Part shown: in pieces, positions 14,752 to 24,004 of the stretch
How positions within the stretch are numbered: position 1 is the stretch's first letter
Layout of the letters: every line of letters starts with the position of its first letter
Source: Actinoplanes siamensis
Lineage (GTDB): Bacteria > Actinomycetota > Actinomycetes > Mycobacteriales > Micromonosporaceae
DNA: 53,932 nucleotides
Direction of reading: 5' to 3'
NCBI RefSeq assembly: GCF_016862395.1
Contig: NZ_BOMW01000047.1
Coordinates: forward strand, 1-53,932
Position numbers and translations under genes: made by a program
Notes under the pieces: generated by a model
The model's database searches: none
What the model was told of the DNA's origin: nothing
The model's input: only the letters and a program-made list of their open reading frames with translations

Positions 14752-16023
14752 GTGAACAGCATCGACCCGCCGGCCACCCGAGGTGGCCGGCGGGTGTTCT
14801 ACGGCTGGTGGCTCGTCGCCACCTTCGCCATCACCCAGACCATCGGGTACGGGACCCTCTACTACTCGTTCGCCGTCCTGCTACACCCGATCGCCGCCAG
14901 CCTGCACACCACCCCGGCGGCGGTGACCGGAGCGCTCACCACGGCGATCCTCGTCCAGGCGGCCATGGCGATGCCGGTCGGACGTCTGCTCGACCGGCAC
15001 GGCGGCCGCGCCCTGATGACCGCCGGCAGCGTCCTCGGCGCCGGCATGCTCATCGCCTGGTCCCAGGTCCAGGCAGTGTGGCAGCTGTACCCGGTCTTCG
15101 CCGGACTCGGCGTGGCCATGGCGATGGCCCTCTACGAACCCGCCACCGCCGTACTCGTCTCCTGGTTCGACGCCGGCCGCCGCCCCCGCGCGATCCTCGG
15201 CATGATCGTCGTTGCCGGATTTGCCAGCACTGTCTTCATGCCGCTGACCGGCTGGCTCAATGACCGGAACGGCTGGCGCATCACCCTGATGCTGCTCGCC
15301 GCCTTCTATGCGAGCGTCGCGGTCCCGCTGCACGCGCTCGTCGTCCGCCGCCCACCATCAGCCCCACGCGCGTCGCGCCACAGCACCTCCGCGTACCGCC
15401 GGATCCTGATTCTCGCCGCGGTACGGGATAGCCGGTTCTGGTGGCTGGCCGCCGCGTTCGTCGCCCACGCCGCCGCGATGACCACCATGACCGTCCACCT
15501 CGTCGGCTACCTCACCAGCCGCGGCCACCCGGCCACCTTCGCCGCCACTATCGCCGGGCTGCTCGGTGTCCTCTCCGTCACCGGCCGGCTCCTGCTCACC
15601 GCCACCGGACGCCGTATCCGGCTGCACCGCCTCGTCGCCGCCATCTTCGCCCTGCAAGCCGTCGCCGCGTTCAGCCTGCCCCTGCTCGCCGGCACCCGCC
15701 CCGGGGCGATCCTCGCCGTGACCGCGTTCGGGCTCGGCTTCGGCATCTCCAGCCTCGCCACCCCGCAACTGCTCGCCGACCGCTACGGCACCACCGCCTA
15801 CGCCAGCATCGCCGGCACCCTCGCCACGTTCGTCACCCTCGCCAAAGCCTGCGCCCCGCTTGCCGCCGCCGGCCTGCTCACCAGCACCGGCGGCTACCTG
15901 ATCGCGGTGGCCGCCATCGGCACCGCCTGCCTGATCGCCGGCGGCAGCATCCTCACCCGCGCCGACGATCCACGACCCACCGAGGCGCAAACCGTTGCGG
16001 AGGCCGCGGCCGGGCGTGCCTGA
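14752..16023 (+). CDS. MFS permease, probably arsenical efflux
   Basis: A 423-residue major-facilitator protein with 12 predicted helices, a GGRALM/DRHGGR loop between helices 2 and 3 and a long central loop (about residues 200-215). The sequence resembles monocarboxylate/oxalate-formate type MFS transporters. It directly follows the Cys-tailed flavoprotein (5-nt gap), so export of the product of the ArsN/flavoprotein steps is likely (inference). It is not clearly ArsJ, since no glyceraldehyde-3-phosphate dehydrogenase partner is present. It converges on the BASS gene with an 11-nt gap. Confidence 0.82.
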   Translation: MNSIDPPATRGGRRVFYGWWLVATFAITQTIGYGTLYYSFAVLLHPIAASLHTTPAAVTGALTTAILVQAAMAMPVGRLLDRHGGRALMTAGSVLGAGMLIAWSQVQAVWQLYPVFAGLGVAMAMALYEPATAVLVSWFDAGRRPRAILGMIVVAGFASTVFMPLTGWLNDRNGWRITLMLLAAFYASVAVPLHALVVRRPPSAPRASRHSTSAYRRILILAAVRDSRFWWLAAAFVAHAAAMTTMTVHLVGYLTSRGHPATFAATIAGLLGVLSVTGRLLLTATGRRIRLHRLVAAIFALQAVAAFSLPLLAGTRPGAILAVTAFGLGFGISSLATPQLLADRYGTTAYASIAGTLATFVTLAKACAPLAAAGLLTSTGGYLIAVAAIGTACLIAGGSILTRADDPRPTEAQTVAEAAAGRA

Positions 16024-16034
16024 CCACCCGGCGC

Positions 16035-16865
16035 TTACGGCACCGGCACTGGGCGGGTCCGGGCCAGCGCCCACGCCACCGGAACACAAAACCCATACAT
16101 GAGCAGGCCGTACGCCAGCAGTGTCAGCGTGACCGTCGGCGAGGCCGCGGCCGCGAAGAACAACCCCAGCGTCAGATTCCGCACCCCGGTCGTCATCGCG
16201 ACCGCCCGCCGCTGCGCGGCAGCACCCAGCCCGGGCACAACGGCCGGCGTCAGGCTGGCGCCCACCAGCACGGCGATCACGGCGACACCGGCCCATCCCA
16301 CCTGCGGCAACCGACCCACCCCCGTGATCACGAAATACAGGACGAGACCGGCGAGGAGCACGTCCGCCACCCGCCGCGCCCACCCGTGCAGCCGAGCCGC
16401 GGCGCCGGGCCTCGTCCGGCGCAGCCACATCCCCACGGCCAGTGGCACCACCTGTCCGAGCAGACCACCACCCACCACCAGCACCCCGGCAGCGCCGGAC
16501 GGAACCACACCCTGACCCGCCACCGCCGCCCACACCGGGACACAGAGCAACCCGACCGGAGCGAGAACCACCTGCAGGCCGGCACTGACCGCCAGATCCC
16601 CGCGGGCATGCAACGTCAACAGCGCCTCTGTGCCACCACCGGGTGCGGCAGCCGCCAGCAGCACCCCCAGGGAAACCTCCGGCCGCAGACTTGCAACCGT
16701 CACCAGCACGACGGCCAGCCCCGGCAACACGATCACATTGGCGGCAACCGCGATCACCACGAGGCCGCGCCGGGCCGCGAGACCACGAAAATCGTCCACT
16801 GTCGCGGCCGTACCGACCGCCAGCATCGACGCGACCAACAGCACCGCGACCACGACCGTGCTCAC
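16035..16865 (-). CDS. BASS-type (bile acid:sodium symporter superfamily) transporter
   Basis: A 276-residue, almost wholly hydrophobic protein with about nine helices. AAAAPGGGTEALLTLHARGD matches the BASS 'PGG...ARGD' signature region, and GVRNLTLGLFFAA matches the second crossover motif. The Acr3 arsenite pumps belong to the same superfamily, but I do not see the Acr3 cysteine motif, so I do not call it Acr3. It overlaps the truncated monooxygenase by 4 nt and was probably in one operon with it. Confidence 0.75.
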   Translation of the reverse strand: MSTVVVAVLLVASMLAVGTAATVDDFRGLAARRGLVVIAVAANVIVLPGLAVVLVTVASLRPEVSLGVLLAAAAPGGGTEALLTLHARGDLAVSAGLQVVLAPVGLLCVPVWAAVAGQGVVPSGAAGVLVVGGGLLGQVVPLAVGMWLRRTRPGAAARLHGWARRVADVLLAGLVLYFVITGVGRLPQVGWAGVAVIAVLVGASLTPAVVPGLGAAAQRRAVAMTTGVRNLTLGLFFAAAASPTVTLTLLAYGLLMYGFCVPVAWALARTRPVPVP

Positions 16866-17644
16866 CGCGCCACCCGCCGCACCGCGTGCCGGCCCGAACG
16901 CTGCAGCAGCCCATCGAGCACGTGGGCGGCGTCCCGGCCGACTCCCCGCAGCGTGGCCGAGGCGAAGCTGCGCTGCCGCTCCAACCCCACGAACCCCAGC
17001 CCCGCGACCGACGTCGACAGCCCGCCCGCATGCACCGGGACACCATCCTCATCGAGGGCTCCCGTACCGGCCAGATACGGCAGATCCGGGCGGTAACCGG
17101 TCGCCAGCAAGACAACGTCGACCTGCTCGGCCATGCCATCGGCCCACACCACCCGGTCACCCTCGAGCCGTATGAACAACGGTCGATGATCCGGGCGCCC
17201 GACACGGATCGCCGCCCGGTACCGGCCGTCGTCGATCACCGGCACCGTACCCGTCACCAGCCGCGGACCCCACCGCGAGGTGTCGAGACCGGTCCGGGCC
17301 AGCCACCAATGGAAGTCCCGGCCCAAGATCCGCTGTGCCTGGAAGCGCAGCGGCCCCCGCGTCGTGAGACTCACCGCCGCCACCTGCGCGAGTTCCACCG
17401 CGACCTGCGCCGCCGAGTTACCGCCACCGACCACCACCACCCGCTCACCGGCGAACCCGTCGGTATTCCGGTACTGCGCCGCGTGCAGCACCCTGCCACT
17501 GAACGAGTCCAAGCCCGGCAACGCCGGCCACATCGGGGTGCCGAATCCGCCGCTTGCCGCCACCACCACCGGTGCCCGCACCACCGAGCCGTCCGCCACC
17601 GAGATCGTGAAAGCGCCGTTCCCGGCGGTGACCCGCTCGATCGA
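16862..17644 (-). pseudogene. N-terminally truncated flavin monooxygenase (ArsO-like)
   Basis: About 260 residues resemble the second half of an ArsO-type flavin monooxygenase: VVVAASGGFGTPMWPALPGL, NADPH site RVVVVGGGNSAAQVAVELAQ, and VVLLATGYRPDLPYLAG. The first 90-100 residues, including the FAD-binding GxGxxG, are missing. Although the frame stays open to 17926, that extension runs through unrelated plus-strand coding sequence and into the tRNA. The break is at about 17644. It is likely inactive, unless FAD is bound in an unusual way. Confidence 0.75.
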
Positions 17645-17861
17645 GCCCGCCGCGGTGGAGGCGCCGGAGTTTGCGATCCCGGCTGCCGGTGAGCAACCCA
17701 CCGCCGGTACTCCGGTGGCGATACCGCGGGGGCCGGTGCAGCTGGCGTTGCCGTTCGCGGAGCCGCGGCCCCGCAGCCTGCGGGTCATGCCGGTGACGGC
17801 CCCGGTGGGCAATAGGCAGACAGCAGAAAACCCCACCAGGCTCCACGTAGAACGTGAATAA
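17643..17861 (+). pseudogene. 3' fragment of an unidentified plus-strand gene
   Basis: The plus frame ending at TAA 17859-17861 gives about 72 residues with strong GC-ending codon usage (EPAAVEAPEFAIP..., VQLALPFAEPRPRSLRV...). The matching minus-strand frame is atypical there. I read it as the 3' end of a gene of an earlier or larger element, cut off at the same point where the monooxygenase loses its N-terminus. The family is unknown. Confidence 0.45.
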
Positions 17862-17878
17862 CCTGCATGGGGTTTAAC

Positions 17879-17894
17879 GTGTCCGGAGGGGGAC
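17879..17894. repeat. attR: Putative right attachment site in tRNA-Leu
   Basis: Exact 16-bp match to 832-847, covering the tRNA 3' acceptor strand and start of the T-stem plus two flanking bases. It is the tRNA-side end of the putative island. Confidence 0.65.
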
Positions 17895-17962
17895 TTGAAC
17901 CCCCATGCCCTTGCGGGCACTAGCACCTCAAGCTAGCGCGTCTGCCATTCCGCCACCCGGAC
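17880..17962 (-). tRNA. tRNA-Leu (GAG anticodon)
   Basis: The minus strand folds as a type II tRNA: 7-bp acceptor GTCCGGG/TCCGGAC, anticodon stem CTAGC/GCTAG with loop TTGAGGT (anticodon GAG), long variable arm TGCCCGCAAGGGCA and T-arm GGGGGTTCAAGTCCCCC. Discriminator A is at 17880 and CCA is not encoded. It is intact although it borders the island. The 199-bp stretch 17963-18161 holds its promoter region and nothing else I can name. Confidence 0.97.
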
Positions 17963-18161
17963 TTGCCCATACAGCTTAGCGGCATCCGTTTCCCCGCTGT
18001 TTGCCGGGGGTTTCGGCTGCCTCGTCGGCCGCACAGGTGAGAACAGTACACGGTCCCCGGAGCCGCCCGCAGTAGGGGTGGGTGAGCGGACATTGCGGGC
18101 ATGGTGGGGCAGAAGGGGATTCGGCCTGGTTTTGCGGAGGAGTAGCGGGCAGCATGGCGGG

Positions 18162-20282
18162 GTGTCCCACCCCTCCCCGTTGACTCCGGCCCTGGAACGC
18201 GCGCACTCGCTGGTTGCCGCTGGTGATCCGGCGGGGGCGGCCGAGGTGCTGGAACGTGCAATCGAAATCGGTCAGGCAACGCTGAGCCAGGATGATCCGG
18301 ATGTGCTGGCGACGCAGCGGGAGCTGGCCTCGGTGCGTCGCCAGGCCGGGGATGCGGCGGCGGCCCGGCGGGTGCTCCAGGCGGCGTACCAGGCGGGGCG
18401 GTTCGGGCTTGGCGACGATGATCCGCTGATGCTGCAGATCTCCTACGACCTCGGGGTGGTCGCGGAGGAACTGGGGGAGCGGGAAGAGGCGCGGGCCGCG
18501 TTCGGCAGGGTGGCCGATTTCGGACCGATGATGCTCGGGGCGGGGCACTGGGCGGTCACCCGGGCGCAGGCTTATCTGGGGCAGGATTCCGATCCGGCGG
18601 TACGGGCGGAGCCCGGCCCCCAGGCGCCGCGCAGCGCACCGGCGATGCCGGATCTGCCGCCCGACAATCACCCGACGGTGTTGTGGCCGGCGCTGCCGCA
18701 GCCGCGGGAACCCGACTTCCGGCCCCAAGGTAATCCCTGGTCGGGAGAGCCCCGCCGGCCTCCCGCGCCGCCGCCGGTCCCCGAGCCGCGCCAGCCGGAA
18801 TCAGACGCCCAGCCCACGCCGCCGCCAAACCCCGGGCAACGCCGGGCGGAACCGGATGCCCAGCCCACGCCGCCGCCGATCCCCGGCCCGCGCCGGGGAG
18901 AACCGGATGCCCAGCCCGCGCCGCCGCGGCCGTTCGGCCTGCTCCCGCCGCCGAGCGCGCTGAAGCTGCCGTCGCGCGAGCCGGCGAACCCGCTGCCGAC
19001 CGGCCCGTTTCCGTCCCCGCCGAGCCGGCCCGGGAATCAACCCGAAGGTGAGCTCGGAACGCGCCCTGAAACAGGAACGCGCCGCGACGTGACGGACGCG
19101 GAGCCCGAACGAGAGACGAAGGACACATTCCCCCCGGAGTCCCCGTGGGGCCCCGCCCCGAGGATCACCAGAGAACCCGCCGAGAACCCGTTCCAGCAGC
19201 TCAAGCCGGGAGTCTTCGGAACACCGGGCGCCGAGGCCGCCCGACCGCTCTACCACGGTGCCAATGACGCCGTGGTCGTCCAGCGCCCCGACCCGGTCGT
19301 CATGCCGCTCCGCCGGACGGAGCCCGGAACCGCCCCTGAGGTCATCCCGGGCGAGCAGCCGCCGGCTCATCTGGATCCGCCGGTACGGCCGGCGGCCACG
19401 CCACGACCAGAATCGGTCACGCCGCCGCTGGCCGACGAAGCCACCACGACTCTGCCGACAGTGGACCGGGAAGCCCCCGCGGAGCCGAAGCCGTTCACCC
19501 CGTGGTCCGATTTCAACAGCTGGCCCGAAGAGCCGGAGCCGTTACCGGATCCGCGGCCGCAGCTGGATCGGTGGACGCGGCCGGAGCCGGAGCAGCGCCG
19601 GCAACCACGGCTGCGCCAGCAGCCGAGTCCAGAGCCGCCGCCACACCCGGCCCCCGAGCCGCTGGCACCGGTGCGGTCCGCGTCCCGTGCCGCCCCCTAC
19701 CAGCCGACCGCCCAACCCGGCGTCTACCACCAGCCCACCGTCCACCAGGGCGTCTACCACCAGGGAACGGACGGGACCTGGCAGGGCGGCCCGGGGCCGG
19801 CGGCGGATCCGCTACCGGACCCGATCCCCACGAGCGCCGCTGACCGGTCGTACAAAGGCAATAAAAAACGCGGCATGGCCCTCTTCGCCGTGATCGCCGC
19901 GACCCTCGCCGCGATCGTCGCGGTAGCGGCGTTGGTCTTCAGCCTCGCGCAGGGAAGCCGCAAGGGTGACGAGGGCGACGACCCGCCCGGCGCCCCGACA
20001 CTCGCCGGATCCCCGCCCGGGGACGTCAAGCTGTCCGATCTGGGTAGCAAGATCGACGTGACCTGGACCGACCCGTCCGGCTCCACAGTGAGCTTCATGG
20101 TCACCATGGCGCATCCCGGAGAGCAGTTGAAACCGGTCAGCACCGTGGGTCCTGGACAGACCTCCCGGCGCATCGAAGGGCTCAGCCCGGCACTCGACTA
20201 CTGCTTCGCCGTCGTCGCCGTCTACGCGACCGACAAGTTCGCCACCTCTCCACAGGTCTGCACCGACCGGGGCAAGAAGTGA
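18162..20282 (+). CDS. TPR / proline-rich / single-TM / Fn3 membrane protein
   Basis: A 706-residue protein. Residues about 5-140 are TPR-like helical repeats (ALERAHSLVAAGDPAGAAEVLERA, a later EELGEREEARAAF). Residues about 145-565 are Pro/Glu/Arg-rich and disordered, with 17-residue repeats ending EPDAQPTPP. One membrane helix is at about 572-597, and a C-terminal Fn3-like domain with two Cys at about 610-706 lies outside the cell. GTG 18162 fits a leaderless start (CAGCAT, 6 nt, GTG). It heads the MoxR/DUF58 cluster; it likely links cytosolic assembly to the envelope (inference). Confidence 0.75.
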   Translation: MSHPSPLTPALERAHSLVAAGDPAGAAEVLERAIEIGQATLSQDDPDVLATQRELASVRRQAGDAAAARRVLQAAYQAGRFGLGDDDPLMLQISYDLGVVAEELGEREEARAAFGRVADFGPMMLGAGHWAVTRAQAYLGQDSDPAVRAEPGPQAPRSAPAMPDLPPDNHPTVLWPALPQPREPDFRPQGNPWSGEPRRPPAPPPVPEPRQPESDAQPTPPPNPGQRRAEPDAQPTPPPIPGPRRGEPDAQPAPPRPFGLLPPPSALKLPSREPANPLPTGPFPSPPSRPGNQPEGELGTRPETGTRRDVTDAEPERETKDTFPPESPWGPAPRITREPAENPFQQLKPGVFGTPGAEAARPLYHGANDAVVVQRPDPVVMPLRRTEPGTAPEVIPGEQPPAHLDPPVRPAATPRPESVTPPLADEATTTLPTVDREAPAEPKPFTPWSDFNSWPEEPEPLPDPRPQLDRWTRPEPEQRRQPRLRQQPSPEPPPHPAPEPLAPVRSASRAAPYQPTAQPGVYHQPTVHQGVYHQGTDGTWQGGPGPAADPLPDPIPTSAADRSYKGNKKRGMALFAVIAATLAAIVAVAALVFSLAQGSRKGDEGDDPPGAPTLAGSPPGDVKLSDLGSKIDVTWTDPSGSTVSFMVTMAHPGEQLKPVSTVGPGQTSRRIEGLSPALDYCFAVVAVYATDKFATSPQVCTDRGKK

Positions 20283-20394
20283 TCTAGCTGGCTGTCCACA
20301 GGCGGGAACGGTGGGTATCGACGCCCGCCGCGATCCCCCTATGATGGCCTGCGTCCTTGACACGCCAAGCTCTGCTAACGGGGGGACAACCGCA

Positions 20395-23019
20395 GTGAGC
20401 AGCACAGACGCAGCGCCGGCAGGCGCTCGCAAGCGTCGGTTACCAGGTCGTGGATATCTCGTCACGATGGGAACGGTGCTGGCGCTCGCCGGTGGTCTCG
20501 GCCTGACCGTGTTCGGGCTCGGCACGGCGGACGAGGCCGTGGCCAGTTTCGACGCGGCCTCCTGGGTGTGGAGCCGGGCCAAGGGTGAGGTCTCCCGGGT
20601 CAACGGCGTGACGGCGAAGATCGACACCCGGGTCGACGTGGGCCAGGCCCGCGGGCACGGGCTGGAGGTCAGCCAGAGCGACCGGTTCGTCATCCTGCGC
20701 GACGTCAACACCGGCGCGATCGGTTCGATGGATCTCACCGACCTGCAGACCTTCTGGAACCAGCAGATGTCCCCGGGTCTCGGCGTGAGCGTCGCGCTGC
20801 ACGACGGCTCGGCGTTCGTCGTGGACTCGGTGCAGGGCAAGGTCCAGCAGGTCGACCCGGCCAGCCTGCAGGCGGTCGGGCAGCCGATCAGCCTTCCGCC
20901 GGGCATCACCGGCGGCCGGTTCGACGGCAAGGGCCGGCTCTGGATCGTGGCGCCCGGCGAGGGCACCGTCACCGCGATCGCGCCCGCTCCGGCGAAGGAC
21001 GGCGGGACTACCGGCGAGCCGCGGATCCTGCGCACCGAGCCGGTCGGCGGCGCCAGCCACGACTTCCAGCTGACCACTCTGGACGACGGTGTCGCGGTCC
21101 TCGACCGCACGACCAACGAGCTGGTCCGGCTCGGTGACACCCCCACCTCGCGGGCCACGCTGCCGCTCACCGGGCCGGGCACCCTGCCCGAGCACACCGA
21201 CGGCAGCACCGTCGCGGTCACCGTGCCGCAGACGCGCCAGGTGATCGGCGTCGACCCGCAGGGCGCCGTCAAGGCCAGGTTCACCGTGCCCGGCGCCGCG
21301 TCGTCGCTGCAGCCCGCGGTGAGCTGGGAGGGCTTCTACTACGTCGCCGACACCGACGGCGGCACGGTGCACGTCTTCGACCAGGGTGGCCAGGAGCAGA
21401 AGCCGATCACCTTCCGGAGTCCCGGGGGCTCGCTGGAGCTCGACGTCCGGGAGAGCTACCTGTTCATCAACGCGCCCGGCTCCCCGGTCGCGCAGGTGGT
21501 GGACAACCAGCACGGTGTCCGCCCGGTCGACAAGTACGCCGACGACGTGCTCGGCGGCGACCCGCCGAAGGTGAAGACGCCACCGGCCCCGCCGAAGAAG
21601 AAGAAGCCGGCGAAGCCGGCGATCACCAAGCCGGGCGCCCCGCGCAACGTGCGCGCCGCGGCCGGCAACGCCGAGGCCCGGGTCACCTGGCAGGCGGCGC
21701 CGGACAACGGCGCGGCCATCACGAAGTACGTGGTGACCGGCGGCGGCAGGACCGTCGACGTCGGCGCCGACCAGCGCTCCCTGCTGGTCACCGGCCTGAC
21801 CAACGGCGAGACCTACATTTTCCGGGTGCACGCGGTGAACGCCAGGGGCGCCGGCCCGGACCGGGCCAGCAACCCGGTCAAGCCGACCTCCGAGGTCCCC
21901 GACCCGCCGGGCACGCCGGTCGCCGAGGCCAGGGCGGACGGTTCGGTGACGGTCACCTGGCCCGCGGCGAACGGGCAGGGCCTGGCCATCGAGCGGTACA
22001 CGGTGACCGCGGTGACCGAGGGCGGCACGTCCCCGGTCGGCGACGCCGAGGAGCCGTCGATGAGCATCGCGGCCGGCCAGCTCGACTACGGCAAGCAGTA
22101 CGCGTTCACCGTCGTCTCGGTGAACGAGCGCGGCGCCGGCTCGAAGGCGTCCGGCGTGAGCAACAGCGTGGTGCCGTTCACCAAGCCGGCCAGGCCGGCG
22201 GACCTGAACGCCACCACGGTCGCCGACCAGGCCGGCGCCATCCGGGTCACCTGGTCCCCGCCCGCCGACAACGGCCGCGCCATCAGCAGGTACGTGGTGC
22301 GGGCCGGCGAGAAGAGCGTCGACGTCGCGGACGGCACCGACGCCACGCTGAACGGCTTCGGCGCCGGCCAGAACGTGCAGGTCCAGGTCGTCGCGGTGAA
22401 CGAGGGCGGGGAGAGCGAGCCGGCGACGGCGACCGCCCGCACGGTGGCCGCGCCGACGGTCACCATCACCGGCACGACCACCACCTTCAACAGCGCGACC
22501 GTGGGCCTCAGCGTGAACGCCGGCGGCGGCACGGCCACCTGCTCGCTGGCGGTCACCGGGGGCACCGGGTCGAGCGGCAGCTGCAGCAGCCTCAAGGCCA
22601 CCAAGCTCAAACCGGGCACCAGCTACACGTTCAAGGTGACGGCGAAGAACGCGGCCGGCACGGTCACCAAGCAGAGCACCAAGTCCACCGCGGACCTCTA
22701 CGGCACCGCGACCTGCATCAACGGTGACAGCGGCGACCAGCGGACATATTGCGACGAGGATGTGCCGGGCCGCAACGGCAACGAGATCTTCAAGGTCACC
22801 CGGCAGGACAACGACCAGCAGGCCGGCTGGGTGGAGAACGGCACCCGCCTGAAGGCGTACTGCAAGAAGACCGGCGAGAACGTCGACTCCTACGTCTACA
22901 ACAACCAGAAACAGAGCACCTGGTGGATCCAGATCGACTACAAGGGGAAGACCTACATCCCCTGGGCCTGGCTGAATCTGGACGGTGGCGACGACCTGGA
23001 CAACCTGCCGCCCTGCTGA
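20395..23019 (+). CDS. Membrane-anchored beta-propeller-like protein with Fn3 domains
   Basis: An 874-residue protein with an N-terminal signal anchor (about residues 20-45) and a propeller-like repeat region (about 55-385; e.g. VSVALHDGSAFVVDSVQGKVQQVD). A Lys/Pro linker (PPKKKKPAKP) leads to three clear Fn3 domains (from about 413, 505 and 598), a fourth Fn3-like domain, and a Cys-containing C-terminal module with many aromatics, possibly SH3-like (about 775-874). GTG 20395 has GGGGGG upstream. It precedes moxR by 10 nt, so it is probably the exported client of the MoxR system (inference). Confidence 0.75.
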   Translation: MSSTDAAPAGARKRRLPGRGYLVTMGTVLALAGGLGLTVFGLGTADEAVASFDAASWVWSRAKGEVSRVNGVTAKIDTRVDVGQARGHGLEVSQSDRFVILRDVNTGAIGSMDLTDLQTFWNQQMSPGLGVSVALHDGSAFVVDSVQGKVQQVDPASLQAVGQPISLPPGITGGRFDGKGRLWIVAPGEGTVTAIAPAPAKDGGTTGEPRILRTEPVGGASHDFQLTTLDDGVAVLDRTTNELVRLGDTPTSRATLPLTGPGTLPEHTDGSTVAVTVPQTRQVIGVDPQGAVKARFTVPGAASSLQPAVSWEGFYYVADTDGGTVHVFDQGGQEQKPITFRSPGGSLELDVRESYLFINAPGSPVAQVVDNQHGVRPVDKYADDVLGGDPPKVKTPPAPPKKKKPAKPAITKPGAPRNVRAAAGNAEARVTWQAAPDNGAAITKYVVTGGGRTVDVGADQRSLLVTGLTNGETYIFRVHAVNARGAGPDRASNPVKPTSEVPDPPGTPVAEARADGSVTVTWPAANGQGLAIERYTVTAVTEGGTSPVGDAEEPSMSIAAGQLDYGKQYAFTVVSVNERGAGSKASGVSNSVVPFTKPARPADLNATTVADQAGAIRVTWSPPADNGRAISRYVVRAGEKSVDVADGTDATLNGFGAGQNVQVQVVAVNEGGESEPATATARTVAAPTVTITGTTTTFNSATVGLSVNAGGGTATCSLAVTGGTGSSGSCSSLKATKLKPGTSYTFKVTAKNAAGTVTKQSTKSTADLYGTATCINGDSGDQRTYCDEDVPGRNGNEIFKVTRQDNDQQAGWVENGTRLKAYCKKTGENVDSYVYNNQKQSTWWIQIDYKGKTYIPWAWLNLDGGDDLDNLPPC

Positions 23020-23029
23020 TGAGGAACCC

Positions 23030-24004
23030 GTGAGCCCCGAACCGCTGCCCCCGTCGTACGTCTCCGGCTTCGCCCAGGTCGCCGGGCAGCTCGCCGAGCG
23101 GATCGGCTCGATCGTGCTGGGCAAGCCGGAGGTCGTCCGGCTCGCCCTGACCGCGCTGTTCGCGCAGGGGCACGTCCTGCTCGAGGACGTGCCCGGCGTC
23201 GGCAAGACCACCCTGGCCCGGGCGCTGGCCGCGTCGATCCGCGGGCAGTGGCGGCGCATCCAGTTCACCCCCGACCTGCTGCCGTCGGACGTCTCCGGCG
23301 TCACGATCTTCAACCAGTCGAGCCGCGCCTTCGAGTTCCACCCCGGTCCGGTGTTCGCCAACATCGTGATCGCCGACGAGATCAACCGGGCGTCGCCGAA
23401 GACCCAGTCCGCGCTGCTCGAGGTGATGGAGGAACGCCGGGTCACGGTGGACGGCGTGCCGCACCCGGTGCCGCAGCCGTTCCTGGTGGTCGCCACGCAG
23501 AACCCGGTCGAGATGGACGGCACCTACCGGCTTCCCGAGGCCCAGCTGGACCGCTTCCTGGTCAAGCTCTCCGTCGGCTACCCCGACGAGGAGGTCGAGA
23601 TCGAGGTGCTGCGCGGCGCCGCGGTCCGCTCGCCCGACTCGCTGGAACCGGTCACCGACACCACCACCGTCGGCGAGATGGTCAAGATGGCGCTGCAGGT
23701 CCACGTGGCCGACCCGCTGTACGCGTACGCGGTGCGCCTGGCCGCCGCCACCCGCAACCACCCGCAGGTCCGGGTCGGCGTCAGTCCCCGCGGCGTGATC
23801 GCCCTGACCCGCGCGGCGTGCGCCTACGCGCTGATCAACGGCCGCGGCTACGTCCTCCCGGAGGATTTGAAAGCGCTGGTCGAGCCGGTCTTCGCGCATC
23901 GCGTGCTGCTGTCCGCCGACGCCCAGCTGCGCGGCGTCACCGCGACCGAGGTGCTCGCCGACGCCATCACCTCGGTGCCGGTGCCGCTGCCGGCGGGCGC
24001 GTGA
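23030..24004 (+). CDS. moxR: MoxR-family AAA+ ATPase
   Basis: A 324-residue AAA+ protein of the MoxR group. Walker A is EDVPGVGKTTLARALA (about residues 44-59), Walker B IVIADEINRA (about 112), then sensor 1 VVATQNPVE and the lid region with sensor 2. MoxR ATPases act as chaperones for complexes, typically with DUF58 and transglutaminase-like partners, as here. GTG 23030 is preceded by GAGGAA, and the stop overlaps the DUF58 start by 4 nt. Confidence 0.95.
   Translation: MSPEPLPPSYVSGFAQVAGQLAERIGSIVLGKPEVVRLALTALFAQGHVLLEDVPGVGKTTLARALAASIRGQWRRIQFTPDLLPSDVSGVTIFNQSSRAFEFHPGPVFANIVIADEINRASPKTQSALLEVMEERRVTVDGVPHPVPQPFLVVATQNPVEMDGTYRLPEAQLDRFLVKLSVGYPDEEVEIEVLRGAAVRSPDSLEPVTDTTTVGEMVKMALQVHVADPLYAYAVRLAAATRNHPQVRVGVSPRGVIALTRAACAYALINGRGYVLPEDLKALVEPVFAHRVLLSADAQLRGVTATEVLADAITSVPVPLPAGA

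Larger units (their letters stand above)
832..17894. mobile_element. Putative integrative arsenic-resistance island
   Basis: Bounded by a 16-bp direct repeat of the tRNA-Leu 3' end. The tyrosine integrase and its AbrB-like partner lie just inside the left copy, and the intact tRNA is at the right. The cargo is arsenate reductases, arsenite channel, four metal-responsive regulators, a mercury-like module and a protease/PIN system, all typical accessory genes. Several genes inside are broken (trxB, a CDF transporter, a flavin monooxygenase, an unidentified 3' fragment), while the DNA to the right holds intact, housekeeping-like genes. I see no replication or conjugation genes, so the element is probably non-autonomous or decayed. 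Confidence 0.65.

Noticed and set aside
16035..16865. Acr3 arsenite pump
   Set aside because: Same superfamily, but the motifs read as BASS-type and the conserved Acr3 cysteine motif is not seen.
20440..23523. Very long open frame on the minus strand (over 1000 codons)
   Set aside because: It is antisense to the Fn3 protein and moxR; composition is Arg/His/Asp-rich shadow sequence typical of high-GC DNA and no family is visible.
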